NCBI GenBank assembly: GCA_012861695.1
Contig: JAAOOA010000167.1
Coordinates: 242,501-306,500 of the forward strand
From: Trematomus loennbergii
Taxonomy: Eukaryota > Chordata > Actinopteri > Perciformes > Nototheniidae
Direction: 5' to 3'
Length of the DNA: 64,000 nucleotides
A program made the translations under genes and the position numbers. This document shows positions 1 through 13,000 of this stretch, piece by piece (position 1 is the first letter of the stretch; each line of letters opens with the position of its first letter). Under the pieces are notes generated by a model, which searched no databases, was not told the origin of the DNA, and worked only from the letters and a program-made list of their open reading frames with translations.

Positions 1-623
1 TCCTACGTGAGCGCCCGGTGCAGTCTGTGAGTTGTTTGGACTCGTATCCAAGGAGACAAAACAGGAAGCTGTCATACACTCTGGAAGCTACCATTAGCAG
101 CTAATGAAAACTCAGTTTTTGACATAAAAATGGAATTATGGATCATCAATCATTTTTCAAAGTGACAGACACATTGGATTAACCTATGGATTAACCTTCA
201 GCTGCGTTTTTCTCGTTTTTGATCAGAATTGTTATTCTGCAAAAGGTGAGCATATCTCCGTGTTTTGCTACCTAAAGCTACGTCGTGTGATGTCTGTATT
301 TGCTTCCCCTGTCGCGAGTTCTGATCGCTCAGTGATGATACTTATATTTCTAGAATTGTGGAATCTCAGCTTGTAAGCTTGTTTGTGCATATCCGATAAG
401 TATATCGATTGATTTATACCTAGAGTGCGTTAGCATTTTTTCGCTCAGGGCTCATTTAGACGCTTCTTGTGAGACTTGTGTTTTGTTTCGGTAAACATGG
501 TTCATATCATCAGTTAGATGCGTTTCCTCTGAGTAGGACACATGAATAGTTTATTACATTTTAAGAAGCCCTGAGACACAGTTTCGTGAGAAAAAAAACG
601 GGGGAAAAAAGCCCCTTAACAGG
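1..623. mobile_element. Right end of a piggyBac-like transposon (left part outside window)
   Basis: The stretch ends in gccccttaacagg followed by TTAA at 624-627. Read inward this gives a terminus CCTGTTAAGGGGC flanked by TTAA, close to the CCTSTTAAGCCC termini of the piggyBac element at 48,973-52,227. The rest is non-repetitive and has no convincing reading frame. Assignment rests only on the terminus and the TTAA target. Confidence 0.45.
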
Positions 624-627
624 TTAA

Positions 628-1017
628 ATGGGAATTAAATCAGTGTTCCCAAAGCCCCGGTGTTCTGCAGTTTGTGTGGGCCTACTGTACTGTTGCACAG
701 TTTATGCTGTAGAAACTATGTCCAGGACAAGGTGTTTGGAAGTTTTGGAAGATTCATAGCTAACCACACTGAAGTTATGGAGGTATTGATCAGTCTTCTC
801 ATATTTTTAAGCCTCAAATTGTCCTTCCCCCCCTCTAACATCACCAGAAGTCATAATTTAAGGGGTCTTTTCTCAAAAAACCGGGGGAGCATCCCCCAGG
901 ACCCCCCTAGTATTGTTTGATCACCATTTCCACAGCCCCACCTAAAATATTTTCCACAGCCGCCACTGACAGACTATAGATCTTCATATACAGCAAGGTT
1001 CATGCAGGAAGTCTAAC
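628..1017. other. Intergenic, possible hAT-like remnant
   Basis: No gene is seen. A G/C-run palindrome near 883-910 (gggggagcatccccc, then cccccctag) resembles the inner sequence of the hAT-type elements at 35,330-35,802 and 52,967-54,294 in reverse orientation, so this may be an eroded copy of that family. Confidence 0.3.
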
Positions 1018-4000
1018 CTCCATGATGATGGACTCCATCGGGGTCTGCAGGCTGTCTCCATCCTCTGAACCTCCTCCTGCAGCTGCTGGACTTCAGCTTC
1101 CTTCACTTCACACTGAGAGGAGAGAGAGACATGTTTTATCATAAACCTTTGTTCGTATGTATATCAGGACTAAAGTGACTCATCTGCATCATCTGTTAGA
1201 AACTAAACTAATGTCTAGTTTACACTGCAGGACTTTACCATGATTTATGATTAAAAAGAAAGGGTTTATACAAAGACCTTTTCTATTGAACTTATTTATG
1301 TTTCCAAATAAAAGGAAACACTACAGAAGTTTCATTTGTGTCCAGATGATACTCAATGACCTAAACTTCCAGCATGCCTTAAGGACATGAACTCTTGGAT
1401 GACCATCACTTTTTGATGTTAGTCATGAACAGTTATCATACTCTGCCCCAAACAACTCCAGAATCTAAATACATCGTTTACCGTTATAATCATGCAGCAA
1501 TCCATATAAACTGTATAACTCTACATACAGAGAAGATCAACTGATATCTATGCTTTTAGTAACATATTCAAACAGTAACCTCTGTGATGTTGGTGTCTGT
1601 TTCCTTCTGTCTGCTCTCCAGCTTCTCTCCAGTGTCTCCACTTCCTGTTCAACTTCAGCCTTCTTCTTCTCTGTTCTTTTTCTTCACAGTCTGGATTTTT
1701 TTGAGAAAAGTGACTCAACATACTGTTCAATCTTTAAAGTGTTGCACAGTTTTATGTGTTAAAGAATCCAGTCTGATTATCTCTTTACAATCTATCAGTG
1801 ATGCACATTGATATTAAGATAATTGACTCGCTTCCTGTTGGAGGATCAATTCAATAGCCCACTGCGCCACAGCCGTAATGCACTAACATCATGTCCACTT
1901 ACCGAATCAAGTTTGGACACTTCCTTTATGGTCATCTGAATTCTCCCCAGCTGGTAGAGAAAGTACATGTAGACACATGAGTACTACATCACAGCATGTG
2001 ATCATGATATGCTCATACAGTTAGCTGGATCTATTATGCTCAATGTTACTGAATGGAAGAACATATATGAAGTAAACATGGTGTACTACAATTCATTTTG
2101 TAAGCCTAACACCTAAGTGTGCATGCTGTGTCACTGCTCCTGCTGACTTGTTTTGGATTTTCCTCAAATGCTTTTCTGTTTTACAATAAATGCAGAATAT
2201 TTAAGATGAAGACGTGAACCTCTCTGTTCTTGTTCCCCAGATGTTTCTTCAGTTTCTGCAGCTGGTTCTGGTTCCTCTGTTTCTCTGCATGGAGATCCTG
2301 CAGCTCAGACTCTTAGATTCAACCTGAAAGAACAGCAGGAAGATTAAGATCATTATTCACAGTCTAAAAGTAGGACTGTCTGGATGTGGTCTCCACTTGG
2401 ACCTGCACTGCAGGTTTGACCTTGTCTACACTAAGGACGACATTGAAAGAGACTTCAAACAGGAATCAATGTTTCATTATTGAAGTGGAGATGGACCTCT
2501 TTCTTCTTGTTCTGCAGCTGCTCTTTCAGAGTCTGGACTTCCTTCTCAGCTTCCTCTCTCCTCCTCTGCTCCTCAAGCAGCTGCTGCTCAGATTGATTTT
2601 TCTATGAGAGGAACAGTCACGTTTCTTTAATGATTATTTCTTAAGGTGCCACACAATGACACATGTTTTCATGCATTTCTACATCCTGTATCTTGATGTG
2701 AAAGTCTTCTGTGCTTCTTGATAAGACTTCACTTTTCATGTTGTTGTTTCTCTACTTACCGGTTTGCTCTTATTTTCTACGTTTCCCTTCAAAGCCTCCA
2801 TATGCACAGCGTCAGGTTTCATCAGCTGTCCTCTTTCTCTTCATTGAGAAACTGATCTTCATCTGAACTTTCTCTTTGTCTCTGTGTGAAATGAAACGTG
2901 TGTTAAGATGTGTTGAAAGAGAATTAGAGGAACTTTAGGAAGGGATCGAAGCACATAAACTTTTCAGCTAAATGTAGCTGAACAGTTGGGTGATTGGTCA
3001 ACGCTTAGAGATGTCCCGCCCCTAGTGCTAGCCAATGGAAGCGCAAGTGTTACATAGTGATGTCACCATGCTCAAAACAAAGGAGTCCAATGGAGGTGTT
3101 TCAGGCGGGGGGGAGTTTGTGGGAGATATTGTAGCCTTTGCAGACCATTAACATGCACACAAACCTACAGAACATACAGCACTCAGCATAAAGGGCCCCT
3201 TTAATTAACCAACTGAATCAAATCACCAGACTGTTAGTGACTTACTGAATATGTGTTCTCTCCACAAAAGAAGAAAGAAACAGCCAGCATTAACAGAATG
3301 CAAACAGCCAAACTGACGGCCAGACCAATAATGAGGGAAGAAGAACTGGACTGGAGCTTAAAGAAATCATCTGAAATGATAAAACACAGAACATCACAGC
3401 ATTTATATAAAAATGGTCTCAGATATATAAACTAAAACATGTTAAGAAACATTTAGTCTACCTGGAAATGGAAGTGTGTCTGTGTGGTGTGGTGGTGTTG
3501 TGGTGCTGGACTCTGCAGGTGGTGAAGCTGCTGCTGGGTCTCTTCTCCACAGTCACTCTGCTGCTGACAGTATAGAGGTCATCAGGACCTCTGACTGTCT
3601 CTGGAGGTCCAGCAGAGAGGAGCTTTCCCTCAGCGTCCAGCCACAACACCTCAGGCTCCGGATACCAGCCTGCAGACTCACACTGCAGCACCACTCCTCC
3701 ACTCTGACCGTCCAGCCCTGATAACTGATGACAGGCGGAGAGGAAGGACTGGTTGCTGAAAACAAAGCAGGAAGAAGAGGAAGTATTTGATATCTGTTAG
3801 CAAGTGAGGAGATGGCACAGAAACAGACATTATCATTACAATCCTGGAGAAATGTACAGCCTCAATTTTATCCAAATCCAGTCCAATGGGCTCGAGTTGC
3901 ACCGAGTCACCCTTCATCTGAAACAGTCCTGTTGCTGCTCCAAAATGGTGCAACAACGTCCACATATCAAAATCAAGACAGCAGAAAGTCTACACACTAC

Positions 4001-5167
4001 AATCTGATAGTCTCACCTTCTCACTAGAACATGCAAGACGCTAAGCAGGAAACTCCTTTAAGGCAAACAAAATAGACCAGAGTATTAAATATTCAGAGTC
4101 TCTTGAAACACGGAGATACTATAATTATAATCCTTTCCTAGAGGTAAAAGTAGGGACTTGGTAAAACATGAACACATACGTACATAACGCACTTACCAAA
4201 AACAAGTTTACAAATGCTTGCTGGTCCAGTTCTGGAATGAAACATCTGTATTTCCCCTGATCGGAGAATTTCACATTTGACAGTTTCATGGAAATGTTTC
4301 CGTTCTTCAGCTCATCGGTGAACATTGATGTTCTTCCCTTGAATAATTGGTGTTTTTTATCCACAAGTTCATGACCAAGCCGCATCACATGGACAAATCT
4401 GGGGTCCATGTCGGGCCTCGTCCACTCCAATGTCAAACCAGCAGCATTTATCGCCGGCTCCAAATAACACGGCAAAATGATGTCATCACCAAGGTTTGCT
4501 ACGATTGGCTGAGGTGAGCCAATCAGCTGAGACTGACCTGGAAATTCAAAGGAATTATATTATTATATGTAACCTGTGACGGTAGACTTTGGCTAATCGT
4601 AGGTATTTCATATTTTAAGAGTGCTGTTATAGGCTGTTCTCCATTTCCCATTGGCAACAACTGCTTACAAAAGCAACTCAAAAAAGAGCTCAAGAAAAAA
4701 AGGTCTCAAACAAATGTTTTTCACAGCGTAGTCTTGCGTTGTAAGCTAACGTTAGCCTCACCTAAGTTACGGCTAAAGGATTAGCAAGATTTGTCTTTAT
4801 CTCTGAAATGCTTTTCGATATAGTACCGAACCTCAATTCCCATAATGTCATTTCAAAATTTATAGTACCAGTTTGCAAAGAAAAACAATCACAACATTGA
4901 TGGACTGTTTTCTCTAAGTGTTACAGATATTTAGCGTTTTCCAGTAACAACATATATTGGGGTACCACTTGCTTAAAGGTCATTACTGAATTTTTGCCTA
5001 ATTAAGCAAAATATAAACGTCTTCCCAATGCTGTAAGTTGTGACTTTTGAAGATTGTATTTGTAACTTACCTCTACAGTGGTGTGTTAGGAGAAGATGAA
5101 AAAACAAAACACTGAGAGTTCTCAGATGAGTTTTAAGGGGCTTTCCGTCTGTGTTTAAAATCATCAT
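1018..5167 (-). CDS. Butyrophilin-like Ig receptor with coiled-coil tail, copy 1 (3' end probably outside window)
   Basis: Minus-strand multi-exon gene. Exons inferred from GT/AG borders: signal peptide 5,071-5,167 (two ATGs, hydrophobic TLSVLFFHLLLTHHC); Ig V-set 4,197-4,537, open throughout, with cysteines in LPCYL and KYRCF, tryptophan in LEWTR and the DQGKYRC signature; Ig C-set 3,462-3,755 with VVLQCESAGWYPEPEV; transmembrane exon 3,246-3,370 (LIIGLAVSLAVCILLMLAV); cytoplasmic coiled-coil exons near 2,497-2,601, 2,220-2,323, 1,903-1,950, 1,580-1,690 and 1,018-1,112. A 5' UTR exon ends at about 5,669. Butyrophilin-family proteins are surface immune modulators. Single-base deletions break frame in the C-set exon and in three coil exons relative to copies 2 and 3. 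No lamin-tail exons are visible downstream; they may lie before base 1. Confidence 0.75.
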
Positions 5168-5668
5168 GGAGAACTGCAAATGAACAGAAAACAGTGAAAG
5201 CAGAGTGAACTTTCAGGATAACATGCTTTAAAAATGTCTTTAGATAAATCGTTTTCAAAAGGCTGGACAAAAAGCGGTCAATCCAAAGGTCTGAGTTATA
5301 AACTGAATTTTACATTTCGACATTACTTGTACTTGAGGCTCCAACACATGGAAACAACAACTTTATTACCATCTTCTGGTTCCTACTTATAATTTAGATA
5401 TCCTATTTCATTATAGTATATCCTCTATTTAAGACATATAAGGATAATTTAGTTACACTAGTAGCCATGTTACACAAAACCCAGTAAAGTGTTATGACTA
5501 TCACCAAGTCTGCAGATTTCACTCGGACACAAACGTATGAAATACATTTTTTATCTTTTGTAATCTAGAATTGTGGTTCACCAAAACTCATATTCAGACT
5601 TTCCATGAAAAGGTTTTGCATCTATTTTATCTTATGTATTAAATGTTAAGAAATTGAAGAACACGTAC

Positions 5669-5760
5669 CTGTTGCATGTCTCTGTCTCTGACTGCGAGGA
5701 CAAAGTCTGTGAATCATTGACAGCCTCATGCAGAGTATTATGCAAATAGAGTAACGCCTA
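5669..5760 (-). other. 5' untranslated exon of butyrophilin-like copy 1
   Basis: The reverse complement reads ...GCAACAG then GTACGTG, a good splice donor. The matching sequence in the other units (donors at about 33,828 and 48,001) is conserved and lies 250-600 bp upstream of each signal-peptide exon. No TATA box or other promoter element was identified. Confidence 0.45.
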
Positions 5761-6152
5761 CAGTAATTCATTTTCTTCACCAAACCTCTTGATGGTTAAT
5801 GTTATGCTTAATATTTATTTTCAGTGTGCAAATGTTTCTGCAGCAGCAAGAGGCATTTTCTACAAAAGCTGTGTAATATATTCAAGTTTAGTGTCATTCT
5901 ATCCACTGAATTGTTATCTGAGTTTCACTCTGAGTGTCTCAGTTCATGAACACCTGAACTTTGGATTCATTGTCTTGGTTACAGGTTATAAATTAATACA
6001 TGGCAATAAAATCAGTTGCGATGGACATTTGAATTGTTTTATTGTGGCAACGGTTGAAAGACAGTTCTCTATTAAGGCAGAGGGCAAGTCTGATCTTTGA
6101 CTGCAGGGGGCGGGACTTTCAGTTTGTATAACATCTGTCAGACTTTCTTTTG

Positions 6153-6402
<250 letters not shown>

Positions 6403-6639
6403 ATGTGTAGATGTGTGACTGGCAAAGACCGAAAAATAAATTCATTGAGATGAAGCACGAAAAAGAAAGCAAGATTTGTCAGAAGGGCTATTATGAAATC
6501 TGTCTTCTATATGTAGCACCTAGAAAGTTAGAATTATTTAAAGCCTTTGCAGTATCAACTGATTTAGCGTATTACAAGCTAATGAACCCGCAGGATTCTT
6601 GCTTTTTTGGGTCTGAATCTTCATGGTGAATGCACTTAT

Positions 6640-7784
6640 AATAAAGCGCTTTAAATGAAAGTGGCAATAAAAAGTGATGTACTGTCACATAATAAACTCT
6701 GATGAGGCTGCAACTACTGTAATGTGTTCATATCTTCAGCATGTGCATGGCCCTCCTCCTTGTGATGCAGAAACCCACCAGCAGGAGGTTCACTTTGTGT
6801 GTTCGGTTTAAGGATGGTACCCACTTGAATGATTCTTCTTGTTTTGAGTGTGTTTCCTCATGATTTAATGCACTTATTATAATTCGCTGTGGATAAAATG
6901 ATCAGCTAAATAACAAAAATGTCCTTGACTGCTGGATGGAAGTGTTTCATTACCACACCAGTGTAATGTTCAGGTGTTAATACACTTAAGTGGATGTGCC
7001 TATACTTACAGGCATTTAGATTACATGATGCCTCCTGATTACAAAAAAATAAGAAAAACCTGACTTTGTCTTTAAAGACAGTGGAATATATAAACTACCT
7101 TTATTTACATTATATTATGTACTCGTATTCAAAAAAATGTTTCAACTAGATCTCTGTGCTGAAACCTGAAAAGCTGCGATACAATGAATCATTATGATAT
7201 ATCCTTGAGGTGTTTACAATAGTAGAGCTGCACTTAACGTGGACATATACCTTATCATGGCAGCGAGTCTATGGAAACACAAGCGAGGGTTAGACAGGAG
7301 ATATGCAGTGAGAGAGAAGTGAAACCAGTTGGAATGAAAGTGAGCTGTTTAGATTCTCTGACCTGATCTTACTGACAATGAAGTTGAGCCGTGTTTAGGG
7401 AGTGTTATCCCGGCCCTTTTGACGGTTAGATTAAATGTGTCATGATCTTACTGACAATGATGATGTTGAGCCGTGTTTAACAAGAGGACTTTGAGCGCGT
7501 TGGGGAGTGTGTACTCCCGGCTCGTTTTTTGTTTTTATATTATAATCATGGAGTGAAACTCCTGGTAGCTCTCGGGCTAGTCTGCTGGGCTTGTGTTAGA
7601 GTCTGATTCTTCCGGATCCCTATGATGCTGATTTGTGTATGGAGTGGAGCTCCTGAAGATGTGATCTTAGGCCGGTTAGTGGAGCGTGATTAAAGAGATT
7701 AGAAGTGAGAGAAGCATTTCATAATGTGAAAATGCCTGAACATCACTTATCTGCTGGTTGAATTTCCCTGGAGGGATTGAATAA
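6640..7784. other. Intergenic; remnant of the duplication-unit flank
   Basis: The segment at about 6,715-6,870 matches 35,810-35,945 and 61,038-61,170, the sequence upstream of the short-tailed Fc-receptor-like genes. Here it lacks the hAT insertion, so it shows the empty site (gtgttcat near 6,725). Similarity stops near 6,870. Around 7,365-7,520 a phrase with gatcttactgacaatga and ttgagccgtgttta occurs twice. No gene is seen. Confidence 0.5.
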
Positions 7785-7870
7785 TACAAATAATAATAAT
7801 AGATGAAATTTGTATAGCGCCTTTCAAGGGACCCAAGGTCGCTTTACATGGTGAACAAACAAACAAAGAA
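7785..7870 (-). repeat. 3' end of an L2/CR1-type LINE
   Basis: aataataataatag, then tttgtatagcgcctttcaaggg and aaggtcgctttacatg, matches the 3' end of the larger LINE at 10,250 and lies in the same orientation. It is heavily 5' truncated. Confidence 0.6.
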
Positions 7871-9333
7871 ACAAAAGGGGTAAATGCGGTGTAGAACGCC
7901 TGCTCGCGGTCGGCTTGTGCGTAATGCGACTTCCGGTTTGCGGATCAGCTGATGGAGGAGGCCTCGACTCCATTCTGATGCCGGATCGGCTCGTTTCACT
8001 TATGCCGAGACGGCCAGACTTTACCGTGTTTTCTGCCGATGGAGTCTATTCCTCTCGCTCTTGAGAGGTTGCTGAGGCTTAGAGATGTAAAATGTAATCT
8101 AAGAAGATGCACACAAATAATTCACGCTACCAAAATCCTTATCAGATATAGCTATCCATTCAAAATAGCTACAGATATCTGAACAGTAGAAGTTATTTTG
8201 ACCATTAAAGTAATGAAAATAATAATCTTTATTTCTTAGCACCTCATATGTCTTTGTATTTAGATTCATGTACAGTTAAGAATAAATCTTGTAAATGTAA
8301 AGGATTGGGGCCACATTTGAATAGTTTTTACAATCTATCTGAATGATTCTGAGAGAAAAGTCTGAATTTTTACTTTTTTCTCAGAATTTAAAAAACATGT
8401 TTATTTATATAGTACCTTTCAACACAAGGCAATTCAAAGTGCTTGATGAAAATGAAAAACCTTAAAAGTGATATAAGTCAGAATACAGACTTTTCCCCAG
8501 AATTAAGTTTTTTTTCGGATATTCCGACTTTTTCTCAGTTTGTCAAATGTTTCAGAATTATTTTTAGGTTATGGTTTAAGTTTAAAAAGTTAAAACCTAC
8601 ATTCATCTTCTGTTGCAGTGCAAACCCTTCTAATGATAAAGTGCTGGACAGAAAACATAAAAAATACTGACATTTTTCTTTTTGAAAGCGATAATGTTGG
8701 ATCTAAAGGTTACTTGCAGGTGTTTTTCCAAGTAATTGATTTTACAATAACAAGGGATTAACATTGAATGAAGTTTTTTAAGATAATTCTATATTTGATT
8801 TCTTGCATATTATCATGAATTGAACTCGTCTCTTGTGTAGAATCAGGATTTAAAAACTCACCCTCAGAGAGAGCCTCTCTACGCACCCGTGATGAAGGTA
8901 GGACTGTAAATGTTCCTCATAATGGCTTGAAATATACTTTAAAAGATTGAATTAGATGTCATGGTTAAGTAAATTAATTAAGATTAAATTGTTTCCTTGA
9001 ATCTTTTTATTTTTATCTTTCAGGACTCGTTCGGCAAATTGTTCAGAAATGATTTTCAGTTCAACTCGGATCAATGTTCAGTCAAATATATTCAACGCAA
9101 TTCTTCCTCGAGCTGGAAATACATTTTGTATATTAATATTGCAGTTTCTTTTGTCAACACTGCTCTGAGTATTTGGTTCATATAACTTTTCATATCCTGT
9201 CATTTTCCTAAAAGATGAAGGTTTTTGTGTTATTTGTTTTCATGTATTCAGTGAAGTTTTACTTGAAAATATTTCCTTTGAACCTCCATAACTTTCAAAG
9301 CCATTAAAGTCCACACATTCAAACAGAGTTGTG
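7871..9333. other. Intergenic, nothing recognised
   Basis: AT-rich sequence without recognised genes. A small plus-strand open frame at 8,997-9,185 has no similarity I can name and no splice or start context that favours it. Confidence 0.4.
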
Positions 9334-9470
9334 TTAAAGAGGCCCAATTCTGCTTTTGGGGGTTTCACTTTCCTGATATATAGATTTTATGGCATGTGAA
9401 TGTCTGCTAAGGTTAAAACAGTTCCCTCCAGAGGTACACATTAACTGTGTGACAGGAAAGAGAGGAGTAA
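9334..9470. repeat. Dispersed repeat, also at 14,385-14,520
   Basis: aaagaggcccaattctgctttt ... ccctccagagg recurs at 14,385-14,520 as aaagaggccagattatgctttt ... cccctccagaggg. It looks like an old interspersed repeat; the family was not assigned. Confidence 0.5.
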
Positions 9471-9480
9471 AGCTGGTTTC

Positions 9481-9610
9481 ACTCTGCAGGCTGATGAGGG
9501 AAGTGGAAACAGGTGAGCAGGTGAACCAGGTCATGTGACTGCACTCTGAGAAGTGAGGAGTTCAACATGACTCTGAGAGTGTGGAGACATCTGGTGGACA
9601 GAGGGAGCAT
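9481..9610 (+). repeat. Second copy of the 19,105-19,390 segment (SINE-free)
   Basis: The segment from ctctgcaggctgatgag to acatctggtggacagaggga matches 19,105-19,390, but lacks the roughly 165 bp SINE-like insertion found there. It therefore shows the pre-insertion site (gaaccaggtcatgtgactgc). Confidence 0.65.
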
Positions 9611-10100
9611 AAAATAATGCAGGTTTATTGTGTCATATATAATATCCATATGCAGCTCCTCTGCCACCTCAGTTGACGAACACTGCAAATTATACAAATA
9701 CATAAATACAAATAGATTGAAAACGGCTGAATTTACTATTATTACTATTATTGGACAAAATGTGTCACAGCGACATACGCCTGGTTTCTCTTTCAGGATG
9801 AGAAGAACAGAGTTTCTTTAATCAATGCAGATGCAGTTTAAGATAGAAGCCTTATTGTCATTTCAATAAAAAATACAATGAAATTACGAGTGCCCGTACG
9901 AGCAGTGCTTAAAATACGCACACATGAACAACACATTCACAAACTATTTAAAAAAGAGACAAGCAACAAAAGAGAAAAACAAGAAGAGAGAGAAAAAAGT
10001 CAGTTTAAGAGCTTAGTGAACGATTAAGGCAGTTCTATAATATGATAAGATGAAATAATATGTGGCTGTATAAAAGTAGGTTTTGAGTTCATGATGTGGG
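9611..10100. other. Intergenic, nothing recognised
   Basis: AT-rich sequence with an A-rich tract near 9,960-10,010. No gene or named repeat is seen. Confidence 0.35.
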
Positions 10101-10109
10101 TTGCAGAGT

Positions 10110-10112
10110 CTC

Positions 10113-10147
<35 letters not shown>

Positions 10148-10154
10148 GGTGTGT

Positions 10155-10188
<34 letters not shown>

Positions 10189-10247
10189 GTGTGTGTGTGT
10201 GTGTGGTGTGTGTGTGTGTGTGTGTGTGTGTGTGGTGTTGTGTGTGT
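10110..10247. repeat. (GT)n microsatellite, left of LINE
   Basis: GT dinucleotides with occasional ttg or ggt interruptions. It abuts the (AAT)n tail of the LINE; another GT tract lies at the LINE's other end (12,988-13,048). Confidence 0.95.
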
Positions 10248-10249
10248 AA

Positions 10250-12960
10250 ATAATAATAATAATTCATTTTTATATAGGCGCCTTTCAAGGCTCTCAAGGT
10301 CGCCGTACAAATACATAAAAAACAAGATACACAATAGATAACACCAGCATAAGAAACATAAACAAGACAATGCAGTATATAAATCAATCAATCAAATAAC
10401 CAAATAAATAAAAACAGAGGATGTGTGATGGATAATGATCAGGGTGGATATGCGAGTGTGAAGAGATATGAGGCGTGATTTGAAAATGGGGAGAGAGTCA
10501 GTGTTGCGGATGTCAGGTGGGAGGGAGTTCCAGAGGCGGGGTGCAGAGCGGCTGAAGGCTCTGGACCCCATGGTGGTTAAACGGAAGGGGGGTGCAGTGA
10601 GGTGGAGGGAAGCAGAAGACCTGAGTGTGCGGATGGGTGTGTTGATGTGCAGGAGGTCGGAGAGGTACAGAGGAGTGAGGTTATGGATGGCCTTAAAGGA
10701 GCAGTATACGGGATTTGACGGGGAGCCAGTGAAGTTGCTGAAGAACAGGAGTGATGTGGTTAATGGAGGGGGTTCTGGTGATGATGCGGGCGGCAGAGTT
10801 CTGAACCAGTTGAAGTCTGTGGATGGATTTGAGAGGGAGACCAAAGAGAAGGGAGTTGCAGTAGTCGATGCGGGAAGTGACCAGGGTGTGAACAAGAATG
10901 GCGGTGGTCTTAGGGTTAAGGGACGGGCGGAGGCGGTTGATGTTGCGTAGATGGAAATAGGCAGACCGAGTGATATTACTGATGTGAGATTTGAATGAAA
11001 GTGTGCCGTCGAGGATGACACCCAGACTCTTAACCTGAGGGGAGGGGGAGACTGAAGAGTTGTCTATTGTAATGGAGAAACTGTCAGGTTTGGTTAGGGT
11101 GGATTTTGTGCCAATGAGGAGAACCTCTGTTTTATTGTCGTTAAGTTTGAGAAAGTTAGAGGAAAACCAGGATTTGATGTCCTGTAAGCAGTCAGACAGG
11201 GAGGATGGAGGGAGGATGGTGGTTGGTTTGGAGGACAAGTAGAGCTGGGTGTCATCCGCGTAGCAATGAAAGTGGATGTTGTGTTTACGGAAGATATTGC
11301 CAAGAGGAAGTAAATAGATGATAAAAAGAAGAGGCCCCAGGACAGAGCCCTGGGGAACACCGGTCGTGACTGGAAGTGGCTGTGATTTGAAGGTTTTGAG
11401 TTGGATGAACTGAGTGCGGCCAGAGAGATATGATTTAAACCAGAGGAGGGGTGTGTCAGTGATCCCGATGGAGGTCAGTCTGTCAATGAGGATGCTGTGG
11501 GAAATGGTGTCAAAAGCTGCACTAAGATCAAGGAGGATGAGGATAGTTAATAGTCCGGAGTCAGCTGCCATGAGGAGGTCGTTAGTGATTTTCACCAGTG
11601 CTGTTTCTGTGCTGTGATGGGGGCGGAAACCAGATTGAAATTGTTCGTACAGGTTATTGTCAGACAAGTGGGTATGGATCTGGGATGCAACAGTTTTTTC
11701 CAGGATTTTTGAGAGAAATGGTAGGTTAGATATGGGACGAAAGTTATTAAAGTTGTTGGGGTCTGCACCAGGTTTCTTCAGTATGGGCGTGATGGCGGCT
11801 GATTTGAAAAGTGAGGGAACAAGACCAGAGGTGAGGGAGGAGTGTATGATGACAGTTATAAGGGAGGACAATGAAGGTAGACAGGCTTTTACCAGGGGGG
11901 TAGGAAGAGGGTCTAACTGACAGGTAGATGGCTTGGATTTACTGATGAGGTCAGATATTACAACAGCAGAGGGAAGTGTGAAACTTGAAAGAGAATGAGA
12001 GAGAGGGTCGGTGAAAACAGGGAGAGATATACTGCAGGTGGTGTTAGGAGTTAGTTGCTGGTGAATGTTTTCTATTTTGTCATTAAAAAATGACATGAGG
12101 GAGTTACAGTAGGCAGTTGAATACTGATGAGGTGCAAGAGAGTCCGGTGGTCGTAGAATGTTCTTCACTGTAGAGAACAGGACCCTTGTGTTCCCTTCGC
12201 CAGAGCTGATGAGAACTGCGTAATATGATGATTTGGCTGTAGAGAGAGTGTCCTTGTAGTGGAGAATGTGGTTATTGTACATTTCTTTGTGAACGACAAG
12301 TCCAGTTTTTTTGCAGAGGCGTTCCAATCGACGGCCTTTTGTTTTGAGTTGGCGTAGTTCAGGTGTAAACCAAGGAGCAGAATGGGTGAAGGAAACAGAC
12401 CGGGTTTTTAAAGGAGCCATGGTATTGAGCAGTTTATGAAGATTGTTATTGTAATGAGAAACCAGTTCATCAGGCGGGGATGAACAATTTATGCTGGGGA
12501 GGTTGTCAATGCCACCGGAGAGTGTAGTTAAATTAATATCCTTGATGTTGCGGAAGGAAATAACACGTGACAGATTTGGTTTGGACAGTGTTAAGGTGAC
12601 AGTAAAGGATATTAATGAGTGATCAGAAATTGGAAGATCAGTTGCAGTACATTTAAGAGGGGTGACACCAGAACAGCAGATCAAGTCCAGAATATGTCCT
12701 TTGGAATGAGTCGGAAAATCGATATGTTGCTGTAATCCAAAACTGTCCAGGCAAGATGTGAAGTCCTTTGTGAGAGCATTGTTGACAGTATCCATATGTA
12801 TATTAAAATCTCCCAGCACTATTATGTTAGGTGAGAGTGAGCAGAAGCAGACCAGATGGATTGTATGGGTTTGGAGTCATCGATGTAAAATCTTCGCCGG
12901 GAACCACGGTGGATATTTCCGACGGGATGACGAGCGATGTCCAGAAAGAGGTGCAATGCC
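10250..12960 (-). mobile_element. 5'-truncated L2/CR1-clade LINE inserted in a GT microsatellite
   Basis: The element runs on the minus strand from about 12,850-12,960 to an (ATT)n tail at 10,250-10,262. It encodes the end of an apurinic endonuclease, a reverse transcriptase and a C-terminal region ending in the SAPRLWNSLP-type motif typical of L2-like elements. (GT)n lies on both sides, consistent with insertion into a microsatellite. The exact 5' end is unclear. Confidence 0.8.
10392..12819 (-). pseudogene. LINE ORF2: endonuclease end and reverse transcriptase
   Basis: One open frame of about 700 codons (12,819 to 10,693) carries the last endonuclease motifs ([17 protein letters not shown]) and a reverse transcriptase: [40 protein letters not shown], and the catalytic [11 protein letters not shown] box. 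The C-terminal part (11,021 to 10,392, with RLWNSLPPDIR) is in another frame, so one frameshift separates them near 10,700-11,000. The missing endonuclease N-terminus makes it immobile in cis. Confidence 0.85.
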
Positions 12961-12987
12961 GGTGATGTGTCGGGCAATCACCGGCAT

Positions 12988-13000
12988 TGTGTGTGTGTGT

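Noticed and set aside
660..920. 86-codon plus-strand frame
   Set aside because: No recognisable domain; it lies in likely transposon debris.
10468..10950. A 160-codon plus-strand frame opposite the LINE
   Set aside because: It is antisense to the LINE C-terminal coding region and has no independent support.
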